A stretch of 10,875 nucleotides of DNA from Cyanobacteria bacterium UBA11370 (GCA_003486645.1 DNGI01000361.1:4443-15317), one strand, 5' to 3'; shown: positions 1 through 6,887, numbered from the stretch's first letter. The notes: generated from the sequence alone by a model not told the origin. Numbers and translations: made by a program.

Positions 1-100
1 GCTAATGGCTAATGGCTCATTGTTCAAAAGCCTGTCTTCGATTAACGATTAGCCTGTCTGGCATTAGCAATTAGTGCAATTCGCAATTAGCAATTAGCCA
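1..100. repeat. Degenerate 7-base-period repeats downstream of the Crp-type gene
   Basis: The unit GCTAATG is repeated at 1-17, and the unit CAATTAG occurs at 68-74, 84-90 and 91-97 with a degenerate copy between. The second block lies just beyond the stop codon (108-110) of the minus-strand regulator gene. Non-coding repeats with a 7-base period are known in filamentous cyanobacteria as STRR sequences. No function is evident and there is no clear terminator hairpin here. Confidence 0.6.
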
Positions 101-107
101 TTAACTA

Positions 108-737
108 TCACCAATCAGGAAGATGAGGAAAACGTTCATTATTGAGAATGATGTAGCGATCTCGATCAAAAGTAATAGCGCCCTGATTTTTCAGCTTGGT
201 GAGGAGTCGCGTAATCGTCACTCGTGTAGTACCAATTGCATTCGCTAGATTCTGATGGGTTAGGCGCACACTGAGACGAGTACCCTCTGGGACAGATTCA
301 CCAATTTCGCGTTTCATTAACAAAAGTAAGTGTTGCAAGCGATCTTCGACTCGACGCTGACCTGCGATCGCTAGCAGTGCTTCGGTTTGTCGCATCCGGC
401 GTACTACTTGGGGCAAAATCGTTTGCGCTAAACGGGGAGAGGCGTTGATTTCCTTGAGGGAAAACCACACCAGATGAACATCTGATAGGGCGATCGCTTG
501 ATAGGATGTCAACAACGAAAACCAGTGACCAAATAGAGTCCCAGGTTCTGCCCAACCTAACCACACCTCTTCACCATTTTGACTGAGTGTACTGAGCTGC
601 ACCAGACCCTGGCACACTTGCCACACACCCTGGGAAACTAGGGGAATTTGTTCTCCTTTGCTATAAAAATGCAATCGTCGTCCTTCTTTGGATTCTGGCA
701 GATCGATCTCTAGAACGGCTTTGGGAGCTTGGTACAT
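108..737 (-). CDS. Crp/Fnr-family transcriptional regulator
   Basis: Predicted DNA-binding regulator of the CRP/FNR superfamily, 209 residues from the ATG at 735-737. The N-terminal part (about residues 22-100) resembles a cyclic-nucleotide-binding-type beta barrel, with the stretch FYSKGEQIPLVSQG and the later EPGTLFGHWF. A long dimerisation helix follows (about 105-145, with RRMRQTEALLAIAGQRRVEDRL). The C-terminal winged helix-turn-helix is at about 159-182 (LTHQNLANAIGTTRVTITRL). No FNR-type cysteine cluster is seen, so the effector is unknown. An in-frame TTG at 822-824 would add 29 residues, but it has no ribosome binding site and the added stretch looks non-conserved, so I prefer the ATG. 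The gene lies downstream of chrA on the same strand, 128 bases after its stop (41 if the TTG is used), which suggests co-transcription. Control of chrA is an inference only. Confidence 0.88.
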   Translation of the reverse strand: MYQAPKAVLEIDLPESKEGRRLHFYSKGEQIPLVSQGVWQVCQGLVQLSTLSQNGEEVWLGWAEPGTLFGHWFSLLTSYQAIALSDVHLVWFSLKEINASPRLAQTILPQVVRRMRQTEALLAIAGQRRVEDRLQHLLLLMKREIGESVPEGTRLSVRLTHQNLANAIGTTRVTITRLLTKLKNQGAITFDRDRYIILNNERFPHLPDW

Positions 738-865
738 GAGTTGCAACTCTTGCGAGCGTTTCAACGAACTGGCTGATGCAGCCAGTCTCAATGTAAGCCA
801 CCAAGGTAAAGGCTTGGTAATCAAGATATTAAGATGAAGGCAGTGACTTAGATGATGCTACAGCA

Positions 866-2074
866 TCAATGGGTGAGTGGATAGATTACCAGACCCAGAC
901 AAGCCGAAACCAGCACAATTAGAGGTTCGGGCAACTTCTTTTTGAAAATGAGCAACAAGACCAAGGTGATGGCAGCAATCACAATGGTGGGAATATCCAC
1001 TAGCGATCGCTGTCCCAACACAACTACCGCACCAGTAATCGCTCCTATCGCCGCTACCGTCACCCCTTCCACAAAGGCCGCTACACCAGGCTGTTTACCG
1101 TGCTTCTTAAAATAGGGCGCGGGAATAATCGTAAACAGGTAACAGGGGAGAAATGTTGCTAGGGTAGCTACGACTGCACCAGCAAGTCCTGCAACTAAGA
1201 AACCAATAAACCCCACCGTAATCACAATCGGCCCTGGGGTAATCATAGCAACCGCAACCGCATCCACAAATTGTTCAGAATTTAGCCACTGCAATTCATT
1301 AACCAATCCACCATAGAGAAAGGGAACGATCGCTAATCCGCTCCCAAACACGAAGGCTCCAGCTTTACCGAAGAAAATAAAAATGTTCCATAGGGTTCCC
1401 GCCGTGGCTGTGGGGATTGCCAGGATCGCCAGCATTGGGGTGAAGGCAAAACTAGACAAGCGTTGCCCAATCCTCCACTTTGGCGGTGCTTTCACCAACC
1501 AAACCAAAACGCCAGCCGCCAAAATTAGGGAAATTTTTTCAGACTCGGTGATCACTGTGACAGCAGCAGAAACGATGTAAATACCCCAAAAGAGCCAGTC
1601 TTTACCAATGGTTTTGACCGTGAGTTTATAGCTACTGTTGGCAATAATACCAATCACTGTCGCACCCACCGTATAAAAAATGGCCTGCATCCAGGGCAAA
1701 CCACCGTAAAGGGTGTAGGCCCACCCCAATGCCAGCACCATTAAAAAAGCGGGTAAAGGAAAGATTAATCCCGTTAAAGTTGCCCCTAAAACCCCGTAGT
1801 GGACATAGCCCATGTAGATAGCCAGTTGTTCGGCCAGAGGGCCAGGAGCAAGTTGTGCCAGGGATAATCCTTCTTTGTAGTCCGATTCCGATATCCACTG
1901 ACGCTCCTCAACGAGATCTCGCTTCATGTAACCTACCAGCGCGATCGGGCCACCAAAGCCCCATGTTCCTAACTTCAGGAAATACAGCACCAGCTGCCAC
2001 AGGGAATAGGGCGGTTGCGTATGCTCAGGTGGCAAGCCTTCCTGCTTTTCTATCTTTTCTATGGCATCTGACAC
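866..2074 (-). CDS. chrA: Chromate transporter, CHR family (ChrA)
   Basis: Membrane protein of the chromate ion transporter family, 402 residues, the usual size for the long two-domain form. It probably exports chromate across the plasma membrane. The two homologous halves are both visible. The N-half has GTWGFGGP (37-43) and AQLAPGPLAEQLA (73-85). The C-half has FFGKAGAFVFGSGLAIVPFL (234-253) and MITPGPIVITVGF (277-289). About ten to twelve hydrophobic segments are present, including runs near 92-120, 133-147, 161-177, 181-195, 285-312 and 362-377. The start is a GTG at 2072-2074. It is supported by a perfect AGGAGG eight bases upstream, and no in-frame ATG fits better. The Crp-type gene follows on the same strand. 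Substrates other than chromate (for example sulfate) cannot be excluded for this family. Confidence 0.93.
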   Translation of the reverse strand: MSDAIEKIEKQEGLPPEHTQPPYSLWQLVLYFLKLGTWGFGGPIALVGYMKRDLVEERQWISESDYKEGLSLAQLAPGPLAEQLAIYMGYVHYGVLGATLTGLIFPLPAFLMVLALGWAYTLYGGLPWMQAIFYTVGATVIGIIANSSYKLTVKTIGKDWLFWGIYIVSAAVTVITESEKISLILAAGVLVWLVKAPPKWRIGQRLSSFAFTPMLAILAIPTATAGTLWNIFIFFGKAGAFVFGSGLAIVPFLYGGLVNELQWLNSEQFVDAVAVAMITPGPIVITVGFIGFLVAGLAGAVVATLATFLPCYLFTIIPAPYFKKHGKQPGVAAFVEGVTVAAIGAITGAVVVLGQRSLVDIPTIVIAAITLVLLLIFKKKLPEPLIVLVSACLGLVIYPLTH

Positions 2075-2152
2075 AGACGAGACCTCCTGGTGAAACCCAA
2101 TCCTGGTTCCTGAACCGTACCAGAAAACGGCTGAACAAAATGTAACACCTAA

Positions 2153-2182
2153 TTTGTATTGTCCATCATCGCTCTATGTAAA
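2153..2182 (-). promoter_or_regulatory. Candidate promoter of chrA
   Basis: On the minus strand a TTTACA (2177-2182, five of six bases of the -35 consensus) is followed after 18 bases by TACAAA (2153-2158, a weak -10). This would give a leader of about 70 bases before the GTG start of chrA. That leader holds the near-palindrome GGTTCCTGAACC at 2105-2116, a possible operator. All of this is pattern matching only. Confidence 0.3.
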
Positions 2183-2210
2183 CTTCCGTTTCATTTTCTG
2201 GTTTTTTCCT

Positions 2211-2250
2211 CAGAAGCTGATAAATTAGAAATTGAAGCTACAAAGCTTCT
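2211..2250. other. Two mutually exclusive hairpins upstream of chrA
   Basis: The segment AGCTTCT (2244-2250) can pair with AGAAGCT (2212-2218), or its first six bases can pair with GAAGCT (2234-2239; loop ACAA). The two pairings exclude each other. No T-run follows on either strand, so it is not a plain terminator. Confidence 0.3.
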
Positions 2251-2328
2251 CTGACAGAAAGTACAGCAAAGTTAACCGTTTAGTTAAGAGGTAAAAAAGG
2301 CTGTTTGATCTAAAATCTGTCTCATTAA

Positions 2329-2485
2329 AAAACAATAGCAACACTCAACACGATAACTGATATTTCCTAAGCTAGTGAGTAGGGAGCAATGCAACTGAAA
2401 CTTGTAATTCAGTGTAACTCCAAACCAGAAGAGCTACATAGGGGAAATCTCTCGGTAAGTCAGGACTGAGTGTTGCTATTGTTTT
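2329..2485. repeat. 157-base inverted-repeat element (MITE-like or structured RNA)
   Basis: The 19-base arm AAAACAATAGCAACACTCA (2329-2347) is repeated as a perfect reverse complement at 2467-2485. The interior is also self-complementary. ATTTCC, TA and AGCT (within 2364-2375) can pair with AGCT, TA and GGAAAT (within 2432-2448). Further in, GGAG and ACTGAA can pair with TTCAGT and CTCC around the loop near 2400-2410. The whole can fold as one long imperfect hairpin. It contains no open reading frame. The flanks carry TTAAA-like bases on both sides, a possible target duplication that is not clean. It could be a non-autonomous mobile element or a small RNA with a long closing stem. I cannot decide between them from one copy. 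Confidence 0.6.
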
Positions 2486-2524
2486 AAAGGTTTAAGTTAG
2501 TCATTGATTAATAGTAAATAAACG

Positions 2525-2558
2525 AACAACTAACAACTAACAACTAACAACTAACAAC
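2525..2558. repeat. Tandem 7-base repeat (about five units) overlapping a stop codon
   Basis: The unit CAACTAA on the plus strand (TTAGTTG on the minus strand) is repeated about five times. The repeat supplies the TAG stop codon (2551-2553) and the last Cys codon of the minus-strand gene that ends here. The same unit, in the same orientation relative to the gene, occurs at the stop codon of the sheath gene at 9499. Confidence 0.85.
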
Positions 2559-3618
2559 CGTGAAACACCTCACCTGAAAACATATCCGTCAACATTCGCA
2601 GGTAAGGTAAAAAGACTGCCATATCTTCAGCAGGTAGGCGATTGTACATTTCCCAACCCATCGTTTTGAGCATATCTTGTACCAATCCCCAGCTAACCCG
2701 CAGGCGAGGGTATAACATCACGCATAGAGGAAAGAGTTCTCGCTGCACTGCACGGATATCTTCTTCCAAAACGCACAGGCATAGATAAACCTGAAACATT
2801 TCAACATCCCGAATGCTAGCCGTTTTGATTGTAAGATCAGTCAAAGGTCCACTATAGGTTTCATAGTTAGGGTTCAGGCGCGAGACTTGTTGGCAAACCG
2901 AGACAGCAATCTTAGTGCTAACGGGGAGAAGACGCTGAACAGCGTGTAACGCTGGGGAATTATAGGGATGATTCCCAGCCGCTTCATAGGCAGCCTGTAG
3001 GGGCATATACATATGGTCATCCATTACTTTTAAGTAAGGAGTCCATAGCTTTTGTTCAGCCGGGGTGATCCACTGGAGTAACTTTTGACCTGTATAGTGG
3101 AACTGCATACTAACAAAACCGATCGCACGACGGTCAACGCTAGTATATTTGTGCCGGACTTGACCGAATTCTTTACCGACAATGACTGACAAACGGCGTG
3201 GTGTTGCCCGTTTAGCATAAGCATCCAGCGTTTTTTGAAAAAGATGCCGTGTATCGGCAGCAATTTCCATCGGATTGACTAACTCTGGGTCGATCCCATG
3301 CCGTCGAATCTCGTCGGATAGCAATGTTTCCGTTAGCGACCACGCTTGGGCACTTGCCCAATTTAATTTTTGCATGAGTTTTTCAGCCGTGCGCTCCCGA
3401 CCCAAGGTAGAGGTTACTTCCTTGAGATTTTCAGGAATCTCGTTGCTGAAGGGTTCATCTTCCTTTGCGGTAACAGAAACATAGTATTTCCGTGCCCAGA
3501 GAACCGCCAGAGAATGAGCTTTGGATTGTGATGATGGAGGATTAGAGACTAAGGGAGAATGTTCCCTCAGCGGATACTTAGGGACTGAACGTTCTGGCGA
3601 TGTCACTGGATAATTCAT
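2551..3618 (-). CDS. Conserved-looking protein of unknown function, 355 residues
   Basis: I do not recognise this protein. It starts with an ATG at 3616-3618, with a weak purine stretch (AGGGGA) about nine bases upstream. Residues 1-35 are rich in Pro and Ser and probably disordered. The rest looks like a soluble, mostly helical protein with no signal peptide, no membrane segment and no metal-binding or nucleotide-binding motif that I can identify. Notable patches are RKYYVSVTAKED near 43-54, RRLSVIVGKEFGQVRHKYTS near 141-160, and a C-terminal part rich in Leu, Val and Cys (YLCLCVLEEDIRAVQRELFP). Base composition and HIP1-free sequence do not mark it as clearly foreign. The last codon and the stop lie inside a 7-base tandem repeat, so the true C-terminus may once have been longer. 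It appears to be a single-gene unit with its own hairpin-rich leader. Confidence 0.75.
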   Translation of the reverse strand: MNYPVTSPERSVPKYPLREHSPLVSNPPSSQSKAHSLAVLWARKYYVSVTAKEDEPFSNEIPENLKEVTSTLGRERTAEKLMQKLNWASAQAWSLTETLLSDEIRRHGIDPELVNPMEIAADTRHLFQKTLDAYAKRATPRRLSVIVGKEFGQVRHKYTSVDRRAIGFVSMQFHYTGQKLLQWITPAEQKLWTPYLKVMDDHMYMPLQAAYEAAGNHPYNSPALHAVQRLLPVSTKIAVSVCQQVSRLNPNYETYSGPLTDLTIKTASIRDVEMFQVYLCLCVLEEDIRAVQRELFPLCVMLYPRLRVSWGLVQDMLKTMGWEMYNRLPAEDMAVFLPYLRMLTDMFSGEVFHGC

Positions 3619-4009
3619 AAAAGAAAATCCCCTAGAGGTTGATTTCCCTTGGATAGAGAAGATAAAGGAGGAGTACAGTCCTCCCGGATTGATAGAAGAT
3701 TAACAGGAGAGATGGAAACCTCCTCTCCTAGATCTGGATATTAAATTTTAGTGGTCAGCGAGTTCTAGAAGAACGCAGGCAAACCTATCAGTCCTCCTCC
3801 TGTGAGCGAAGGGGGCTAGACTTGTTGTACTGGCTCAGTCCGCAAATTGCTATTGTCATATTCTGACTTTTTTTGTAATTCATAATACATTAAAGTCATA
3901 ATTATTAAAATAAATAAATATTTCTCATAAATTGCCCGAATGCTTGGCAGGGAGGCTAAAGCCGCGTTATTGACCCAAAGAGAGAGTGACGAGTATCACA
4001 TGGAACGTG
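3619..4009. other. Gene-free stretch: leader hairpins and AT-rich promoter region
   Basis: No convincing gene. Near the 355-residue gene are two hairpins: GGAGGA (3667-3672) with TCCTCC (3679-3684), and AGGAGAG (3705-3711) with CTCTCCT (3723-3729). Because their arms resemble Shine-Dalgarno and anti-Shine-Dalgarno sequences, they could affect translation of the leader. The stretch 3868-3935 is very AT-rich and probably holds the promoter of the minus-strand gene, but I could not fix the -35 and -10 boxes. Nothing recognisable lies between 3935 and the nucleoside hydrolase stop codon. Confidence 0.5.
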
Positions 4010-4933
4010 TTATCGTGCCCATTGCTGTAACAGATAGGCATAATATACGTCTTTATTCACCTTGTCCATGGCTTGAATTTGTCTTCCCCCTGTCTCAACC
4101 TTAATTTTTCCTTGACTTTTACCAGTAGTTATGATATTTGTTTCCCAATCTCGCCGTTCAAAAAACTCTGGATGGGCGAGATAAGTGGTGGCTAAAACGT
4201 CCCAGAAGTAATAATCTTGGGGGATAACCAAGGCATAACATTGTCCGGCAAAGTCAGAGATGGGATAGTGGCGTTGTTTACCCAATTTGTAGACAAACTC
4301 CGAGGTTACGGGCACGGTGTTGGTAATATCTAAGGGGCAAAGGACGATTGGAATTTGAGTTCGCCAGACACGATATACTGCCAAAGGGTCCCAATACGCA
4401 TTCCATTCGGCTGAACCATCCTGTCCTGGTTCCAGGCTTTTTTCCACGTTACCAGCAACATTGAGTGCGCCTCCCATCCAGACAATTTGCTCGATTTTGG
4501 CTTCGATGTCTGGGGCGATATCCAGGGCAGTGGCTACAGTTGTTAATGGACCTGTTACCATCAGGGTAACGGGTTGATCGGTAGATTGGAGCGATCGCAC
4601 CATAAATTCTTGACCCGTTTCTGCGAGTAGAGGGGTCTGAATTTGTTCGTTTTGGTTGAGAATTGGTAGATGATCCACAATAAACGAATCTCGACGGTAA
4701 AGGGTAGGAAAAGGATTGATACCCCGTACCGTACTTTCCGCAACCGGAATATCCGAACGTCCCATTAAATCCAGAATTTTGCGGGTGGCGCTGACAGCGG
4801 GTTGGATGTAACAGTCGGCGGGAGTGACAATGATACCTAGAGGTTGGATGTGTTCCATTGTCATGAGTAGGACAGTGGCGAGGTAATCATCGACACCGCC
4901 ATCGTGATCGAGAAGTACTAATTTTTTAGACAT
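4010..4933 (-). CDS. Nucleoside hydrolase (inosine-uridine preferring family)
   Basis: Predicted cytoplasmic nucleoside N-ribohydrolase, 307 residues, the normal family length. It would cleave a ribonucleoside to free base and ribose in salvage or catabolism. The calcium-binding Asp cluster is present near the N-terminus: D9, D11, D15 and D16 in LLDHDGGVDDYLA. Other family signatures are VTGPLTTVATAL (126-137), IVWMGGALNVAGNV (150-163), AEWNAYWDPLA (175-185) and the C-terminal WDVLA (244-248). In that last motif D245 matches the conserved late Asp. The residue before it is Trp, where inosine-uridine enzymes usually have His, so substrate preference may differ. The ATG start at 4931-4933 has no clear ribosome binding site. 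The gene is divergent from the DUF433 gene across about 110 bases. Confidence 0.93.
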   Translation of the reverse strand: MSKKLVLLDHDGGVDDYLATVLLMTMEHIQPLGIIVTPADCYIQPAVSATRKILDLMGRSDIPVAESTVRGINPFPTLYRRDSFIVDHLPILNQNEQIQTPLLAETGQEFMVRSLQSTDQPVTLMVTGPLTTVATALDIAPDIEAKIEQIVWMGGALNVAGNVEKSLEPGQDGSAEWNAYWDPLAVYRVWRTQIPIVLCPLDITNTVPVTSEFVYKLGKQRHYPISDFAGQCYALVIPQDYYFWDVLATTYLAHPEFFERRDWETNIITTGKSQGKIKVETGGRQIQAMDKVNKDVYYAYLLQQWAR

Positions 4934-4942
4934 ATAAATTTA

Positions 4943-4971
4943 TTGCAATTGAGGGTATCAATCAGCATAAA
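4943..4971 (+). promoter_or_regulatory. Candidate promoter of the DUF433-DUF5615 unit
   Basis: TTGCAA (4943-4948) and CATAAA (4966-4971) are separated by 17 bases, each matching four of six consensus positions. They lie about 70 bases before the DUF433 start, in the divergent intergenic region. Confidence 0.3.
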
Positions 4972-5042
4972 ATCTTGAAAGATAGGGAAAGTATAGGCTT
5001 AAAAGGTCTGTTACCATCAAATTGGCGAACTTGGTTGTGCTG

Positions 5043-5381
5043 ATGACACTAGCGATCGTGACCGAACCGACTCCTCTAAAACTGAATGACGATGGTGTGG
5101 TTCTGGTTGGAAAAACTCGCGTCACATTAGATACTGTGGTTGCTGCCTTCTTGGAAGGTGCTACAGCAGAAGAGATTGTCGAGCAATATCCATCGCTTCA
5201 ACTTGCAGATGTGTACTCGGTGATTGGTTACTACCTGCGGCAAAAAACTGAAGTTGATGCTTATCTAAAAATTCGACAAGAGCGTGCCGCACAAGTTCGT
5301 CAAGAAAACGAACGTCGTTTTAATCCAATTGGGATACGCGATCGGCTGATAGCAAGACTTGACCATCAAAGACAGGGTTGA
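5043..5381 (+). CDS. DUF433 protein, likely antitoxin of a DUF433/DUF5615 pair
   Basis: Small protein of 112 residues from the ATG at 5043, in the DUF433 family (VapB-type helix-turn-helix antitoxin-like). The family pattern is visible: DGVVLVGKTRVTLDTVVAAF, then GATAEEIVEQYPSLQLADVYSVIGYYLRQ, then a charged C-terminal helix (VDAYLKIRQERAAQVRQENERRF) that may bind the partner. An upstream TTG at 5022 would add seven residues, but relatives begin at the position equivalent to the ATG (MTLAI...EPTPL), so I use it. The stop codon ends one base before the ATG of the DUF5615 gene, so the two are translationally coupled. In cyanobacteria these families occur as adjacent pairs and are thought to act as toxin-antitoxin modules. 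Here the partner gene is split by an insertion sequence, which leaves this gene without a complete partner. Confidence 0.88.
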   Translation: MTLAIVTEPTPLKLNDDGVVLVGKTRVTLDTVVAAFLEGATAEEIVEQYPSLQLADVYSVIGYYLRQKTEVDAYLKIRQERAAQVRQENERRFNPIGIRDRLIARLDHQRQG

Positions 5382-5382
5382 A

Positions 5383-5497
5383 ATGCTACGCCTTTTAGCG
5401 GACGAGAACTTTAACAACCAAATTGTTCGGGGTATTCTTCGACAAAGACCTGAGATTGATATTGTCAGAGTTCAAGATGTAGGTTTATCTACAACTG
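5383..5497 (+). pseudogene. DUF5615 PIN-like toxin gene, 5' half, interrupted by an insertion sequence
   Basis: This is the N-terminal third of a DUF5615 (PIN-like nuclease) protein: 38 residues with the family start LLADENFNN (D7 and N9 being typical acidic/polar site residues) and IDIVRVQDVGLSTT. The frame then runs into the insertion element at 5498 and stops at 5542-5544, giving a 53-residue truncated product. The missing part lies at 7405-7643. Joining base 5497 to base 7405 restores one frame, reading GLSTT then DDRVILEWAAQ, of 117 residues in total, which is the normal family length. The gene follows DUF433 after one base. The truncated peptide lacks most of the active site, so the toxin activity is presumably lost. 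Confidence 0.88.
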
Positions 5498-5640
5498 TTG
5501 ACACTCCCCGGACTAAAGTCACGGGGATTCTACAGACAGAGTAGACTGAGGTAGCACCCACAATCTGACTCTCGCTACGGTTGTCAAAGACCGTCTACCC
5601 AGTCGGTCTAGGTCAATGCCTAACTTTCTGGCTACTTTGC
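5480..5640 (-). ncRNA. Predicted omega RNA (TnpB guide RNA) at the tnpB-side end
   Basis: In IS200/IS605 elements the 3' part of tnpB and the adjoining element end are transcribed into a guide RNA for TnpB, and the guide is the flanking DNA just outside the element. Here that RNA would run on the minus strand through the end hairpin at 5506-5526. It would finish in about 15-20 bases of the DUF5615 gene (guide beginning CAGTTGTAGATAAACC, from 5497 downward). The 5' boundary is a guess. This is inferred from known systems; no RNA data are available here. Confidence 0.45.
5506..5526. other. Sub-terminal hairpin of the insertion element, tnpB side
   Basis: CCCCG (5506-5510) and GACT (5511-5514) pair with AGTC (5517-5520) and CGGGG (5522-5526), leaving a loop of AA and one unpaired A at 5521. 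It overlaps the stop codon of tnpB (5519-5521). It is the expected TnpA recognition hairpin of the right end and part of the guide RNA scaffold. Confidence 0.8.
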
Positions 5641-6838
5641 TCATTATGTTTGCAGCACCGTTTAAGTCGGCATTCACCAGTGAGCCATTTTTGCTCTTGT
5701 ACAGCCCACGCTTTGTTCTTCTACCTGATGCTTTCCACCCATCTGGTTTTTCGCCATATTTGGGCAGGGAATCACCATCCAAGTAGCTGGCTTTGCTTGT
5801 GTAAGATTCTTCAGTTATCACAAGCTTAATGCCATACAAATTGCACAGTTGCTCAATCCTGTCCTTGAGTTTACCTAGTGGCATTTGAACAAATTTCTGA
5901 TTGTTCAGTCTGCCCATATTGGCATTACACTTAAAGCTTTCGTTCCAGCCCAATACGATTGTCCCAATTCCGTATTTGAGGCAGTGATTGACAATAATCC
6001 TTGCCGCTTTGTTGATACCGTCTCTCATTCGGTGGTTCCGCTTCCGTGTCACGCGGTCAAGCCATGCATCCCAATACCCTTCAGGTTTTTTCTCCTTTCT
6101 GGTTGCTACTTGTTTGTTCCAGTACTGATTGAAAGCTTTCATTGCACGAGCATCAATTAGAAAAGAGTTGCCTAATGTATCAACACAAGCCGCTAAGTTA
6201 TCAGCAGTACCAAGGTCAATAGACAGCGCTTGGTCATCAAGCCCCAAAAAAGTTTGTTCTTGTGGAAGTTCGTAGGATGCCTCAAGATAGAATGCGCCAT
6301 TTTTAGGAAGTATTGTCCACTCCTTAATCTTGCTTGCATCTAGGTTTGTTGGCATCGGTAACTTAAAACTGTCAACCCCAAACCATCGCTTAACTGTTAA
6401 ACCAAGAGAAAACTGAAGTTGCCCATCAACGATTTTTGGCTTTTGCCCCCCAGAGTTAGGATATGCCACTTTAAAGAGTTTTGACCCCTTCAAGTAGCTG
6501 GGTGGTTTTGGTTTGCTTAGTAGCTGTCCTTTAAACCAAAGCTCTTGCAGTCCTTTATAAGACTTGAAAGCTTCAGCAACACTCAGTAGCGTCTGTTGTG
6601 CTGGTGTTGAGGGCAAAGATTGAGCAATCTGGCTTTTCCCTACAGTTGGCTCATAAACTAAGTCAAACTTTCCTGTCAACAACTTACCTGTTTTGAAAAA
6701 AGTTTGACGCACAAAATATACGCCACTGTTGTACAGCTTTCCCGATTGTTCGCACAAATACTCAAGAATAGCTTTTGTTTCTTTGTCGGGATGCAGCAAC
6801 ATTTGCTGAACGCCCATTTGTTTCTTGGATTTAGCCAT
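5519..6838 (-). CDS. tnpB: TnpB, RNA-guided nuclease of an IS200/IS605 element
   Basis: 439-residue TnpB (OrfB) protein, apparently full length. In studied relatives TnpB is an RNA-guided DNA endonuclease and the ancestor of Cas12. The three RuvC-type acidic positions are visible: D208 in LSIDLGTADN, E343 or E344 in VITEESYTSKAS, and D391 in SLVNADLNGAANI. The usual zinc-finger cysteines between the second and third sites are absent. This region instead reads ASYLDGDSLPKYGEKPDGWK, marking a TnpB subgroup without the CxxC knuckles. The N-terminal part has the typical KxxKxxLxxLC-like start of the family (ETKAILEYLCEQSGKLYN). The ATG (6836-6838) follows a GAGG about five bases upstream. The stop codon lies inside the end hairpin. 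All motifs are intact, unlike the neighbouring tnpA, so this nuclease may still be functional. Confidence 0.93.
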   Translation of the reverse strand: MAKSKKQMGVQQMLLHPDKETKAILEYLCEQSGKLYNSGVYFVRQTFFKTGKLLTGKFDLVYEPTVGKSQIAQSLPSTPAQQTLLSVAEAFKSYKGLQELWFKGQLLSKPKPPSYLKGSKLFKVAYPNSGGQKPKIVDGQLQFSLGLTVKRWFGVDSFKLPMPTNLDASKIKEWTILPKNGAFYLEASYELPQEQTFLGLDDQALSIDLGTADNLAACVDTLGNSFLIDARAMKAFNQYWNKQVATRKEKKPEGYWDAWLDRVTRKRNHRMRDGINKAARIIVNHCLKYGIGTIVLGWNESFKCNANMGRLNNQKFVQMPLGKLKDRIEQLCNLYGIKLVITEESYTSKASYLDGDSLPKYGEKPDGWKASGRRTKRGLYKSKNGSLVNADLNGAANIMSKVARKLGIDLDRLGRRSLTTVARVRLWVLPQSTLSVESP

Positions 6839-6866
6839 TTCGACCTCACTGGCTATTGTTGATTGC

Positions 6867-6887
6867 TTGATTGTAATCTACAATCAA
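6867..6887. promoter_or_regulatory. Perfect 9-base palindrome between tnpB and tnpA
   Basis: TTGATTGTA (6867-6875) and TACAATCAA (6879-6887) are perfect reverse complements separated by ATC. The site lies centrally between the divergent starts of tnpB (6838) and tnpA (6914), so it could be an operator or part of a shared promoter. Confidence 0.45.

Noticed and set aside
298..564. Minus-strand open frame of 88 codons inside the Crp-type gene
   Set aside because: It is a shadow frame of the regulator gene, with low-complexity, non-protein-like composition.
1855..2145. Plus-strand open frame opposite the start of chrA
   Set aside because: It lies antisense to the clear chrA coding frame and has no family features.
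2329..2485. Rho-independent terminator from the long inverted arms
   Set aside because: The loop is over 100 bases, far too long for a normal terminator, although the 3' arm ends in TTTT.
2329..2485. Retron or hammerhead-type RNA
   Set aside because: No reverse transcriptase gene is nearby, and I could not find the conserved hammerhead core on either strand.
5503..5503. Alternative element border after TTGAC (5498-5502) on the plus strand
   Set aside because: That border leaves an extra residue in the rejoined DUF5615 frame and puts the end only three bases from the hairpin. The 5498-7404 border restores the family sequence exactly.
5581..6160. Plus-strand open frames opposite tnpB
   Set aside because: They are antisense shadows of tnpB with Cys/His-rich composition and no ribosome binding sites.
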